The position numbers and the translations under genes were made by a program. The notes under the pieces were generated by a model. It was not told where the DNA came from. It worked only from the letters and a program-made list of their open reading frames with translations, and made no database searches. From Chryseobacterium gleum (GTDB taxonomy: Bacteria > Bacteroidota > Bacteroidia > Flavobacteriales_D > Crocinitomicaceae): a DNA stretch of 38,550 nt. Below, in pieces: positions 5,565-15,200 of this stretch. Numbering within the stretch: position 1 is the first letter of the stretch; every line of letters starts with the position of its first letter. The DNA is taken from contig CAMAXI010000020.1 in assembly GCA_945862165.1 (NCBI GenBank), forward strand, positions 1 to 38,550, written 5' to 3'.

Positions 5565-6905
5565 ATGGAAAGAAAGGATTTTCTAAAACAAGCAACATTA
5601 CTTTCAATAGGCGGTATATTAATTCCTTCTACTTTTCTAACTTCCTGCAGAAAAGAAACTTTATTAGAAGATGTAAAATATGAAGGTAAAGTGCTAATTA
5701 TCGGTGCAGGTGCAGCTGGTTTGTATGCCGCTTATATTTTAAAATCTAAAGGCATTAATTTTCAAATTTTAGAAGCTTCCGCAAATTATGGCGGACGACT
5801 TGGTAAACTAAACACATTTGCTAATTTCCCTATTGACCTTGGTGCGCAATGGTTACATGGAAAAAACAGTATTTTAGGAGACCTAATCACAAAATCAAAT
5901 ACTCAAATAACTGTTGATGAAAGTGTAACGAAATATTGGTTCAATAATCAACTAGTCACTACCCTACCCCAAAACATAGACATTTTTAATGGCGAAGACT
6001 TACCGGATATCTCCTATAGCGATTATGCACTACAAAAAGGATTAGGAAAGGAATATATGTACATTATTGAAAATATCGCAGGGGACCAAGGTGCATCTGC
6101 CTCTCGACTTTCTGTGTTTGGAAATAATCAAGAAGAAGAAAATTGGAGTTCGGGAGACGATGATTTTAAATTTCAAGAAACCTTCTATGATTTAATTGAC
6201 CAAGAAATTGCAAATGAGGTAAAAGACAAAATAGTACTTAATACAATTGTTTCTAAAATTGATTATTCACAAGCAGAAATCATTCTAACAGACAGTACGA
6301 ATAATTATTTCAAAGCGGATAAAGTTATTATTACAGTTCCGATTCCGATTCTAAAAACAGGTGACATTGAATTTACACCGCCTTTACCAAAAGAAAAAAT
6401 CACCGCATTTTCTAAAATTGGGATGGATGCAGGTATGAAAGTGTTTCTAAAATTCAATGCGAAATTTTATGACCAAAATATAGTTGGAGGTACTATTTGT
6501 GCCGCTTATGCAGATGAAAGTATTGGTAAAGTTCAAAACGACAATGTTTTACTTGCTTTTGTAATGGGTGAACAAGCAGAATATCTAACTACATTGGGAA
6601 ATAATGATGCAATTACAAAGGCATTACTTCAAGAATTAGATACGATGTATAATGGACTAGCAACCCAATCATTTATTTCGTCTCATGTTCAAAACTGGAC
6701 AACAAATCCGTTTATAAAAGGAGCCTATTCTTACAGTAAAATTGGTATTGGTGATGCTAGAAAAATTGCATGCCTGTCCATAAATAAAAAAGTCTATTTT
6801 GCGGGGGAAGCAATGAATACAAATGGTCACCATCAAACTGTTCATGGTGCTATAGAAACTGGATATCGCGAAGTCATAAACCTATTAAACGACATCCAAA
6901 AATGA
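5565..6905 (+). CDS. FAD-dependent amine oxidase, exported or lipid-anchored
   Basis: 446 residues. It starts MERKDFLKQATLLSIGG, a Tat-like signal with a single Arg, and has a lipobox LTSC with C28. A Rossmann FAD site follows: VLIIGAGAAGLYAA (G47, G49, G52) with E70 at the end of the second strand, and GGRLG at 76-80, which with IDLGAQWLHG near 95 is the hallmark of the monoamine oxidase/polyamine oxidase family. The C-terminal FAD segment is VYFAGEAMNTNGHHQTVHGA. Members oxidise amines or amino acids with release of hydrogen peroxide; the substrate is not predictable here. Its stop overlaps the start of the next gene by 4 nt (ATGA), so the two are coexpressed. Confidence 0.88.
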   Translation: MERKDFLKQATLLSIGGILIPSTFLTSCRKETLLEDVKYEGKVLIIGAGAAGLYAAYILKSKGINFQILEASANYGGRLGKLNTFANFPIDLGAQWLHGKNSILGDLITKSNTQITVDESVTKYWFNNQLVTTLPQNIDIFNGEDLPDISYSDYALQKGLGKEYMYIIENIAGDQGASASRLSVFGNNQEEENWSSGDDDFKFQETFYDLIDQEIANEVKDKIVLNTIVSKIDYSQAEIILTDSTNNYFKADKVIITVPIPILKTGDIEFTPPLPKEKITAFSKIGMDAGMKVFLKFNAKFYDQNIVGGTICAAYADESIGKVQNDNVLLAFVMGEQAEYLTTLGNNDAITKALLQELDTMYNGLATQSFISSHVQNWTTNPFIKGAYSYSKIGIGDARKIACLSINKKVYFAGEAMNTNGHHQTVHGAIETGYREVINLLNDIQK

Positions 6906-7579
6906 GTAAAATACGGATCTTATATTTTTTGCTACTAAACTGTATTTCAGTATCTGGTCAAGAATTAAAAATCGATGCATCCTACGAATATTTGTATGCA
7001 TATCAATGGGATAAAGCCATTCAAACCTATAATTTTAGTCGTCCATTTGAAAAAGAAAAACAAGCGCTCCTATCCAATGGAATAAACACATCCGTTTCTT
7101 ATATTTTGAAAAATAAAAACCATTTTAAGCATGGAATTAACTTCGCTTACAGCTTTTTCCAGAGTGCCGCAGAAAATGAAAACTTCAATAATAATCTAAA
7201 CCTTCATTTTGTCAATCTTGGCTACTTTATCCATTATGAAAATACTGAAAAATGGAAAGGTTTCTATTCGGACTTAATTTTTTCAGGAACTTCGAGTATC
7301 TTATTGAGAAATGTAAATGGTGAACCTTATAGGTATGATAATATAATTGCAAAAGCATTTAGCATTGGTGGAACCGTTTGTTTAAAACTTGGTTATTCTA
7401 ATACATGGAAAAATAATCGTTGTTTTTCGCCATTTATCGCATTTGCTTACACACCATATTTATATGCTCCAAACAATGAAAGGATTATTAATCAAACGAA
7501 AGGAATAGCCAGTAAAAACTGGACAGGTATAGGAATGGCACAAATCGGATTAACATTTCACCTTAAAAAACAAGAATAA
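6902..7579 (+). CDS. Outer-membrane beta-barrel protein, unknown role
   Basis: 225 residues with a signal peptide (MSKIRILYFLLLNCISVSGQ). The rest alternates hydrophobic and polar residues in strand-like runs (GINTSVSYIL, GINFAYSFF, LHFVNLGYFIHY, GFYSDLIFSGT, GGTVCLKLGYS, SPFIAFAYT) and ends GIGMAQIGLTFHL, the pattern of a small 8-10-strand barrel. It is translationally coupled to the amine oxidase by an ATGA overlap, which suggests it serves that enzyme, perhaps as surface partner or substrate channel. That role is an inference. No family name is assigned. Confidence 0.65.
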   Translation: MSKIRILYFLLLNCISVSGQELKIDASYEYLYAYQWDKAIQTYNFSRPFEKEKQALLSNGINTSVSYILKNKNHFKHGINFAYSFFQSAAENENFNNNLNLHFVNLGYFIHYENTEKWKGFYSDLIFSGTSSILLRNVNGEPYRYDNIIAKAFSIGGTVCLKLGYSNTWKNNRCFSPFIAFAYTPYLYAPNNERIINQTKGIASKNWTGIGMAQIGLTFHLKKQE

Positions 7580-7661
7580 TAAAATTCTAATTTGTAATTT
7601 CACTACACTACAAGTAAAAACTTTTCCCTAATTAATGAACACTAATTTAAAATTAAAAAAA

Positions 7662-8072
7662 ATGAAAAAATCACTTATTTTAGCTGTAATGCTTTTAACT
7701 TTTTGTTTTGTAAATAGCCAAACAATTCAATCGGACAATCATAACACTACTGGTTTTATAAAGTCAGACGGTACCATTCAAAATAGTAATCACAACACCG
7801 TTGGTTTTATTAAAAATGATGGAACGATTCAAAATAATAACCATAATACCATTGGTTTTATTAAAAGTGATGGAACAATTCAAAATAGTAATCATAACAC
7901 CGTTGGATTTGTGAAAAGCGATGGCACCATTCAAAATGCAAACCACAATACGATAGGATTTATCAAAGACGATGGTACCGTTCAAAATGCAAATCACAAT
8001 ACAATTGGTTTTGCCAAAAACGTTAACAGAGAATGGGCTGCAGTGACATTTTTCTTTTTTAGATTTAATTAA
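7662..8072 (+). CDS. Secreted 17-residue tandem-repeat protein
   Basis: 136 residues from MKKSLILAVMLLTFCFVNSQ, a standard signal peptide; an in-frame ATG at 7635 would add nine residues before it and is less likely. The mature part is nearly all repeat: units of 17 residues with consensus NHNTIGFIKSDGTIQN, followed by a short tail, REWAAVTFFFFRFN. The repeat and aromatic tail recall secreted Bacteroidota proteins annotated as 5-fold beta-flower proteins; that name is from memory and is not checked. Each unit probably forms one beta-hairpin blade of a small closed fold. The function is unknown. A 9-bp hairpin follows the stop. Confidence 0.75.
   Translation: MKKSLILAVMLLTFCFVNSQTIQSDNHNTTGFIKSDGTIQNSNHNTVGFIKNDGTIQNNNHNTIGFIKSDGTIQNSNHNTVGFVKSDGTIQNANHNTIGFIKDDGTVQNANHNTIGFAKNVNREWAAVTFFFFRFN
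7734..8024 (+). repeat. 51-bp coding tandem repeat, five full units and a partial sixth
   Basis: Units start at 7734, 7785, 7836, 7887, 7938 and 7989, each 51 bp, in frame. Protein identity between units is high while the DNA differs mostly at third positions, so the array is held by selection on the protein and is not a recent duplication. Confidence 0.85.
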
Positions 8073-8075
8073 GAT

Positions 8076-8098
8076 TAATGGATACAAACTATCCATTA
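8076..8098 (+). terminator. Hairpin after the repeat-protein gene
   Basis: TAATGGATA (8076-8084) and TATCCATTA (8090-8098) form a perfect 9-bp stem with a 5-nt loop, 3 nt past the stop codon. There is no T-run, so it may be an mRNA 3' end stabiliser and not a true terminator. Confidence 0.4.
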
Positions 8099-8167
8099 GG
8101 ATTAATAATTTCAGATTTTCATAACACAAATAGCAATTGTTAAAATTTTACAAACATATAAATAAAT

Positions 8168-9376
8168 ATGAAGTCAATTTTATTATTATCCTTGATCATT
8201 ACTTTGTCAATTCCAAAAACAGCTATAAGTCAATGTTTTTTGGCATATATAGATGGTGATATGATTGTTGAAACCACAACGGGAAATAAAGATTTAGATA
8301 AACTTTTACATGCCCAAGAAAATAATTTGGAAAGTTTTTTTGGATTAAATGTTAATTTACACTTTGGAACAGAACTTAACTACCAAGGTAATGCATATTT
8401 TTCTCCAAATTGTAATAGTATTAATTGTACTGGCCGTATTGTTTTGGGTAAATGGTTGATGAATGAATGCAGAAACAAAAGTGATAGTTATATGCGAATA
8501 ATATCTATTATGGCACACGAGTTCGCACATGCAATGCAACATAAATATGGATGGTCAGGGAATTCAAAATACAGAGAATTACACGCTGATTATCTTTCTG
8601 GATATTATATTGGCAACTTGAAATCTGTCTCGGAATCAGAAGTAAAATCTTCGATACAAGAATTCTATTCAAAGGGAGATTTTGAATTTAATGATCCAGG
8701 TCATCATGGCACACCTGAAGAAAGGGGATGTGCTTTTTTACAAGGTTTTAGATATGCACAAGGTTCAAACAATGTGTACTCAGCTTATAATAGTGGTAAA
8801 CAATATGTAATCGCTAACAACCCATGTTACAGATACAAAAGAGACTCTAGACCTGGTTATTATTTCCCTACACTCTCGGGAACTCAATATAATGAAACTG
8901 TTTTTGTCATTGCAACTGCTGCTGCAATAGTATTATTTAGTAATGATGTTTATTATAGAAGAATATATTCATTTCAAAATCCTAATCCGGAAGATAATAT
9001 TAACTATCAAAATGGAAATGGATGGCATTTTGGATTTAGAAGACAATTTAATAGATCTGCTTTAGAATATGGTATATCTAGTACTGGATTTAAACCAAAA
9101 AATGAAATGAACTCGAATATGTTTGAAAATACTTTTTTAAACCTCAATTATGTTCATGATATTTCTTTCGCGAAATTCCCAGAAAGAATCATACCATACA
9201 TTGGTGCAGGTATAAATTTAGGAGAAAGAGCAGGTTTGCGTGGAATTACAGGTTGTTACATACCTCTATTTGATCGATTTAAATTGGATATTAGATACGA
9301 GCTTGGTAATAGTGTAAATCAGCTAGAATTTGGCCTAATTTTTAAATACCAAAAAGAATATTTATGGAATAAATAG
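8168..9376 (+). CDS. Zinc metallopeptidase fused to an outer-membrane barrel-like domain
   Basis: 402 residues. A signal peptide (1-22) is followed by a zinc protease domain: MAHEFAHAMQ with HEFAH at 117-121, then RELHADYLSGYYIG with E137 as the probable third ligand, and HGTPEERGCAFLQGF at about 180-194. This order matches the neutral zinc metallopeptidases related to YpfJ. From about residue 270 the sequence changes to barrel-like strands (GWHFGFRRQFN, ALEYGISSTGF, IIPYIGAGINLGERAG, RFKLDIRYELG) and ends LEFGLIFKYQ. The enzyme is probably presented at the outer membrane by its own C-terminal domain. The substrate is unknown. It sits alone, with 95 nt before it and a 355-nt gene-free stretch after it. 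Confidence 0.75.
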   Translation: MKSILLLSLIITLSIPKTAISQCFLAYIDGDMIVETTTGNKDLDKLLHAQENNLESFFGLNVNLHFGTELNYQGNAYFSPNCNSINCTGRIVLGKWLMNECRNKSDSYMRIISIMAHEFAHAMQHKYGWSGNSKYRELHADYLSGYYIGNLKSVSESEVKSSIQEFYSKGDFEFNDPGHHGTPEERGCAFLQGFRYAQGSNNVYSAYNSGKQYVIANNPCYRYKRDSRPGYYFPTLSGTQYNETVFVIATAAAIVLFSNDVYYRRIYSFQNPNPEDNINYQNGNGWHFGFRRQFNRSALEYGISSTGFKPKNEMNSNMFENTFLNLNYVHDISFAKFPERIIPYIGAGINLGERAGLRGITGCYIPLFDRFKLDIRYELGNSVNQLEFGLIFKYQKEYLWNK

Positions 9377-9731
9377 TTGAAGGTTAATAGAATTTGTTTA
9401 CTAATACCTTGCATTATTACTAACCCACTCACCCAAAAAGTAAGATATTTAGATAAATTAGTCGACGAACTTGCGAAAGGAAAATCGATGGATAAAATCT
9501 TGCGTAAATAATATAAAAAAAGATGTAAAACACCTACTTCCAACCCCAAAATTTTCAAGATTCAAATTCAAATCTGACGCAGTTAGATCCCCTCTGTGTC
9601 CTCTATCCTATCCACATCATCAAATACGGTTCTATTTCCTTCACAAAAAAACTCAGTGAACTTGGTGCCTCCTTTGCGACTTTGTGTTAAAATTTCACCT
9701 CAACAAACCCGAATTCTCGTAATTTTACCCT
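9377..9731. other. Gene-free stretch with ORF remnant and dispersed-repeat text
   Basis: No intact gene is visible. At 9434-9511 the + strand reads [19 protein letters not shown], then DKILRK and a stop, a protein-like tail with no start codon, perhaps the remnant of a lost gene. From about 9590 the sequence becomes CCTCTGTGTCCTCTATCC and later CAGTGAACTTGGTGCCTCC with TTTGCGACTTTGTGTTAAAA, a style of intergenic text often repeated in Bacteroidota genomes. An ORF starting at 9471 runs across this text and is not believable as a gene. Confidence 0.4.
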
Positions 9732-10283
9732 ATGAAATCTTTTTACGTCATCACACTTTTACTGGTTCTTGCTAGTTCAACTTGCATCACTAATAAAAAA
9801 TCACCAACTTTTCAAACAGAGAAAACAAATGAAATAATCTGTACCGATGTTTCTTGCTCTGGAAAATTTATCGGGCGTGAATTTGTAAATGGTTCCGACA
9901 TCGCACACCAATTCTCTAATAAAATGGCTGAAGCAGTTGGGGATAAACTCAAAGAACTGTATCACACAGAAAAATTTAGTAAAGTTGATTTTGAAAACAT
10001 CCAAATGTCTACCAAAGGCATGGGATCAGGCAATGTAACCTACGAACTTACAATTCCGTTTATTCGCGTATCCAATAAATGTGCTGCCTACACTTCCTTT
10101 GATCATTCCGGTGGATGGAACCACTATCCTTCTATTATAAAACGAAAAGAACGCTTATCTAAGGCACTTCTTCCTGGAGATTCTTTGGATATTAGCCCCC
10201 TAAAAACAACTTCCGAAGGACTCCAAGAATTTTGGATACAATGGCGAAACAAAGACGTACAAGCAGATTGCATTAAAAACTAA
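9732..10283 (+). CDS. Secreted protein of unknown function
   Basis: 183 residues. The N-terminus, MKSFYVITLLLVLASSTCIT, is a signal peptide, possibly of a lipoprotein with C18, though the box SSTC lacks the usual Leu and small residue. The mature part has cysteines at ICTDVSCSGKF, a helical stretch (HQFSNKMAEAVGDKLKELY), then GSGNVTYELTIPFI and GWNHYPSII. No family is recognised. It is 6 nt from the next gene, so the two are probably cotranscribed. Confidence 0.6.
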   Translation: MKSFYVITLLLVLASSTCITNKKSPTFQTEKTNEIICTDVSCSGKFIGREFVNGSDIAHQFSNKMAEAVGDKLKELYHTEKFSKVDFENIQMSTKGMGSGNVTYELTIPFIRVSNKCAAYTSFDHSGGWNHYPSIIKRKERLSKALLPGDSLDISPLKTTSEGLQEFWIQWRNKDVQADCIKN

Positions 10284-10289
10284 CACATT

Positions 10290-10931
10290 ATGAACCCGAA
10301 AATCAACGAATTCTTTGAAGGCTTAACCAAATGGAAAGAAGAATTACAGGTATTAAGAACTTATGTTCTGGACTGCTTATTACACGAAGAAGTAAAATGG
10401 AAAGTTCCTTGTTATACCCAAAACGGAAAAAACATTTTGTTAATTCATGGATTTAAAGACTATTTTGCACTGTTATTCATGAAAGGTGCATTATTACAGG
10501 ATAGCGAAAACATCTTAATCCAACAAACTGAAAACGTGCAATCTGGACGTCAGATTCGCTTTACTTCTATCGAACAACTCCTTGCAATGGAAGCCACTGT
10601 CAAAGCCTATATTTTCGAAGCAATGGAAGTAGAAAAAGCAGGATTAAAAATTGAACATAAGAAAAAAGAAGCATACGAGGTTCCGGATGAATTAATTGAA
10701 AAATTTAACCAAGAACCAACTTTTAAAACCGCATTCGAAGCACTCACTCCCGGTCGACAAAAAGGGTATTTACTGCATTTTTCTGGTTCAAAAAACCCTA
10801 AAACGCGTATCAACCGCATTGAAAATTACTACAATAAAATCCTGCAAGGAAAAGGGTTGAATGATTGCACCTGCGGCTTATCCAAACGCATGCCCAACTG
10901 CGATGGTTCCCATAAATTCTCAAACTTGTAA
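10290..10931 (+). CDS. YdeI/DUF1801 protein with a C-terminal CDGSH iron-sulfur motif
   Basis: 213 residues. Residues 1-120 are a DUF1801 domain (EVKWKVPCYTQNGKNIL, GFKDYFALLFMKGALL), and 130-185 the YdeI/OmpD-associated region (VPDELIEKFNQ, TPGRQKGYLLHFSGSKNPKT). At 193-208 the sequence CTCGLSKRMPNCDGSH fits the CDGSH consensus C-x-C-x2-(S/T)-x3-P-x-C-D-G-(S/A/T)-H at every position, predicting a [2Fe-2S] cluster held by C193, C195, C204 and H208. CDGSH clusters serve in redox sensing or electron transfer. YdeI-type proteins have been tied to stress phenotypes, so a redox-sensing role is plausible but inferred. It is soluble and cytoplasmic, with no signal peptide. Confidence 0.85.
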   Translation: MNPKINEFFEGLTKWKEELQVLRTYVLDCLLHEEVKWKVPCYTQNGKNILLIHGFKDYFALLFMKGALLQDSENILIQQTENVQSGRQIRFTSIEQLLAMEATVKAYIFEAMEVEKAGLKIEHKKKEAYEVPDELIEKFNQEPTFKTAFEALTPGRQKGYLLHFSGSKNPKTRINRIENYYNKILQGKGLNDCTCGLSKRMPNCDGSHKFSNL

Positions 10932-10984
10932 TCTATCAATCTGTAATCTACAATCTTTCAATCTATAATTTGTAATTTCACGAC

Positions 10985-12094
10985 ATGAAAAAATTCTTTG
11001 CTAAACGCTGGGTAAAATACCCTTTCTTCACACTAGTTTTTGCTTTTGCTATTGTAGGTTTCTTTTTATCTGCAACCTATTTTGCAGTGCAATTCAAACT
11101 CACAAACGATGCTGGTTCAATTGACATGAACGACCGATATTTTAACGAGATTAAAGATAAATACAACCAATCGTTTAAAATAGATACTACCAACGGTGAA
11201 ATTCGTTCTTACCAAAACTTAGAGCGTTTGTTGATTCTAAACAAGTATTGTCCAAAAAACGCAAATTTTATTATGGACGCATACATGCAGGATAAAAACG
11301 AAGTGGAAACGAGTAAAATGATTGATGCAGTAGAATTATTCTTACAAAAAAACAAAGCGTATCAAAATGAAATACAACAACTTAAAAAATCAAAAAACAA
11401 ACCAAAACGGATACAAGGAAGTATCTTTGATTGGATGAATATTTCCGAATGGCAAGACTTTAAAATTGCCGTTGCCAAAGACAAAAAATTGATTGATTCT
11501 GTTCAGAATTTAACCGGCGTAGAATCGCGCCTAATTGTTGCATGTCTTGTTGGTGAGCAAATTCGTTTGTTCAATTCTAAACGAGAAGCCTATAAAAAAT
11601 GGATTGGACCACTTAAAATTTTAACCGTTGAATCCCAATTTTCACTTGGGGTAACTGGTATCAAAGAACAAACAGCAATGGACATCGAAAAAAACCTACA
11701 CGACCCAAAATCCGTTTATTATTTAGGGGACAAATATGTACATTTACTTGATTTTAAAACCGACAACCCTAAAGCAGAACGTGTTAACCGTTTGGTAGAT
11801 TACAAAAACCATTTCTATTCGTATATCTATGCAGCAATCTTTGTAAAACAAGTAAAAATACAATGGGAAAAAGCAGGTTATCCAATCGATAATCGTCCGG
11901 AGATTTTAGCTACCCTTTTTAATGTTGGTTACCCACAATCAGAACCAAAAAAACATCCAAAAGTTGGTGGTTCTACGATTAAAATTCATGAAAAACCTCA
12001 TTCCTTTGGTGCAGTAGCTTACGAATTTTATTACTCTGGTGAATTGTACGACCTCTTCCCGTTCAAAGAAAAGAAATTCGATTTCAAATTATAA
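10985..12094 (+). CDS. Membrane-anchored periplasmic protein, possibly lysozyme-like
   Basis: 369 residues. A basic N-terminus and one membrane helix at about 13-36 are followed by a large periplasmic part. The segment at about 175-240 reads GVESRLIVACLVGEQIRLF, then ESQFSLGVTGIKEQTAMDIE. A glutamate ending a helix and then a SxGVTGIK turn resembles the catalytic Glu and the S-x-G-x-x-G-(L/I) loop of lysozyme-fold lytic transglycosylases. Further on, ATLFNVGYPQSEPKKHP echoes the N-x-G segment of that fold. The role would be peptidoglycan cleavage, but this is inferred from motif order only and a DUF label may be safer. Upstream, 10935-10981 holds AT-rich repetitive text (CAATCTGTAATCTACAATC). 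Confidence 0.5.
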   Translation: MKKFFAKRWVKYPFFTLVFAFAIVGFFLSATYFAVQFKLTNDAGSIDMNDRYFNEIKDKYNQSFKIDTTNGEIRSYQNLERLLILNKYCPKNANFIMDAYMQDKNEVETSKMIDAVELFLQKNKAYQNEIQQLKKSKNKPKRIQGSIFDWMNISEWQDFKIAVAKDKKLIDSVQNLTGVESRLIVACLVGEQIRLFNSKREAYKKWIGPLKILTVESQFSLGVTGIKEQTAMDIEKNLHDPKSVYYLGDKYVHLLDFKTDNPKAERVNRLVDYKNHFYSYIYAAIFVKQVKIQWEKAGYPIDNRPEILATLFNVGYPQSEPKKHPKVGGSTIKIHEKPHSFGAVAYEFYYSGELYDLFPFKEKKFDFKL

Positions 12095-12096
12095 CT

Positions 12097-12175
12097 CCGA
12101 TTTCATAAATCGGTGCCTGAGACTAGTTCACCTTGAGCTTGTCGAAAGGAAGGACCGTCTCTCGTCACTCGTCAC
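12097..12175. repeat. Intergenic hairpin plus dispersed repeat
   Basis: The 201-nt gap holds a short hairpin, CCGATTT CAT AAATCGG (12097-12113), without a T-run. Then come TTGAGCTTGTCGAAAGGAAG (about 12133-12152) and CTCGTCACTCGTCACTC (about 12161-12177). Both kinds of text recur near 32221-32280 on the other strand but in the reverse order, so this is mosaic dispersed-repeat sequence. Two short ORFs across it (starting 12039 and 12133) are not credible. Confidence 0.5.
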
Positions 12176-12295
12176 TCAACAGGCAACCTTTCAAGAAAAA
12201 ACGAGTTATACTAAAAGGAGATTGGGATAGAAATATTATTCGTATCTTGACTTCTGAAAAAATATTCTATACGTTTCCACTTGGAGAAAAAAGGT

Positions 12296-15200
12296 ATGAA
12301 ATTAAAGATATTACTTTCTTTTATTACGATTTTAGCTTTAAATTGGAGTTTCGCTCAGGGTGGAACTAAACCAAGTACTACAGGTGCATCCATTAACCTA
12401 CCTCTTTATTTCGCTGGTCAAACATTAACAGGGAAAATAAACGATGTTAGTAATCCTACAGGATTTGTTTCTCCCTATACCATTGGTCCAGATTATTTTT
12501 TCTACCACAAAGCGCTTTCCTCTGGAAATATTTTTGTCGACCTTTCATTTACAACTATCCCAGGAACTCAATTGATGCCAAGTATCTCTGTTTGGGAAGG
12601 AAGACCAGGTGCTGGAGGTATATTAATACAATCACTAACCTCCATTGGGGATGAAACCGTGGATAATATCTTACGCTTATCTTTCAAATCTGTTATCAAT
12701 AAATTATATTATATCATGATTGATTGCGGTACTGCAGACGGTTATGACTATAGTTTATTTATTTACAATTCTCCTGTTCAAGGCGCTTGCTCTAATATTG
12801 GTTTTGAAACTGGAGATTTTTCAAACTGGATAGAAACGGATGGAAACACCACGGAAGGATGTGCAACTGCGCAACACCCAGTATATTTCCCAAACGCAAG
12901 TTTATCAAATTCTACACTTAGCAGTGCACCTCAACATAGAATTACGAAATCTGGAACGGACGCTATTGGTGGATTCAAAAAAGTATGTCCAGGATTAGAA
13001 GGAAAATCTCTTCGTCTCGGGGATAGTACTAAGACCATGCGTAGGCATAATGCAAATACAGGAATTGTAAGCAATGGCGCATCGATCGAACAACAATTTT
13101 TAGTCACTAAAACAAATTCGCTTTTTACTTACTACTACGCCGTTGTTTTAGAGGCAAGTGGACATGCTCCAAGTCAACAACCAACGTTCCGTGTGGATGC
13201 ATTCGATAAAAATGGTGGTCGAATTTTATGTGGAGAATACCTTGTTGTTGCAAGTGGTGCAATTCCAGGATTCGTGAATGCTGGTCCATATGATGATCCA
13301 AATGACACATACCCACTCGACCCAACAGATCCGGATGTATACTATAAAACTTGGACACCTGTATTTATCGATTTATCGCAATACATCGATTCAAGTATCA
13401 CTGTTCGATTTACAGTGATGGACTGTTCCGAAGGCGCACATTTTGGGTATGCCTATGTAGATGCTGTTTGTCAACCGCTTGAAATAACCGGAAATTCTTC
13501 TGTTTGTAACGGTGGGAAAATAAGTCTACATGCACCCCCTGGCGGAGCAACCTATAAATGGACCGTAAAAGGAAATACAACTGTATTAGGAAATTTAGAC
13601 TCCTTATATGTGAATCCAAACACTCCTACTACCTACCAATGTGAAATTGTGTCGGTAGCAGGTTGTAAAACATTGCTCGAAAAACTAATAACACCGGAAG
13701 CGAAACCAATCATCTCCACAATTTCTGGAGATTTAGAAATTTGCACAGGGGAAATAGAACAACTTACAGCAACCGGGACACCAGATGGCATATCACCATG
13801 GAAATCTTCCAACACTTCTGTAGCAAGCGTTGATATTGCTGGTAAAATAACTGGATTAACAAAAGGCAATACTATTATTACATTCAAATCGTTAGGGGGA
13901 TGTACGCGTGACACATTAGTAACTGTAAGCGAAAGCGCCATTGTAACTGGAATTACTTCCTTTTGTAAAGGAGCAACTACCACTTTAACAAATACAACGC
14001 AATCACCAGATCCTACTACTCCTTGGACTTCTAGTAATATTACAACAGCAACTGTTGATAAGAATGGAGTTGTAACGGGTATCGCTTCTGGATCCACAAC
14101 AATCACATTTCTAAGTACAACAGGTTGTAAAACAAAAAAAACAATTACCATTAGTCTTACCCCAAACATTATAAACCCTGGAAATCTTAAAGTATGTGAT
14201 TCTTTATTACTTCCTGTAATTAATGGCACCAACTTAAACAAGCCAAAATATTACGATAAAGCACAAGCTGCTGGAGGAAAAGTAATTAGTGGCACCTTGA
14301 AAATAGATCAAACTGTATGGATATTTGATTCCACCGGTGTATGTACCGATGAAAAAAGCTTCACGGTAAGTATTACAAAATCACCAACACTCTCACAACC
14401 TGTAGACCAAAACAGTTGTAACCCGATACTACTTCCTATTTTAACAAATGGAAATTATTATACCGGTAGTTTAAAAGGTGGGACCAAACTAAATGCGGGA
14501 GATTCCATCAAATCTTCCCAAAAGGTTTATATCTACGATGAAGCAAGTACGAATGCAAGTTGCTTTACCGAAAAATCATTCCAAATAAACATTAATGCTT
14601 CCGTTTCAAATACTCCTAACGACACTACTGTATGTGATTATTACATACTTCCTGCAATTACAAATGTGACTTTTTTCAAAGGTCCAAATCAAACTGGTGG
14701 CGCACTTCTACCCGGAGATTCCATTAAATCAACCTTAAAAATTTATGCATTTGTTTCCATTCCTGGTCCTACAGGATGTACCAATGAAAAAAACTTTACT
14801 GTAACTGTAAATAGCTCCCCAGTTCTACTCACACCAAACGATTTAATTGCTTGCGATAGTATAGCACTCCCCGTATTATCCGTTGGAAACTATTACACTG
14901 GAAAACTAAAAACTGGAGTACAAAAAAACGCAAATGAATTTATAAAAACAACGCAAGACATTTACATCTATGCAGAAACAGCAACACTTCCAAATTGCTT
15001 TTCTGAAAAAATGCAGAAAATAACGATTTTTAATACTCCTGCCCTAGTTACTCCAAAAGACACTTCGGTTTGTGATAGTTTGATTTTACCAGTGTTAACA
15101 ATTGGTAATTATTATACAGCAACAAATCAAGGTGGAATCAATTATGGTACTTCTTCAAAAATCAAAACAAGTATCCCGATATATATATACGCTGAAAGCG

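Noticed and set aside
7734-8024. CRISPR array suggested by regular 51-bp repeats
   Set aside because: Repeats are contiguous, in frame and diverged at third positions; there are no spacers and no cas genes.
7764-8129. 121-residue minus-strand ORF over the repeats
   Set aside because: It is the antisense shadow of a periodic coding sequence.
9471-9659. 62-residue ORF in the gap after the metalloprotease
   Set aside because: It runs from a remnant frame into dispersed-repeat text and has no recognisable domain.
12281-12295. TTG start 15 nt before the giant T9SS gene
   Set aside because: The ATG at 12296 begins a complete signal peptide and is preceded by a GGAG.
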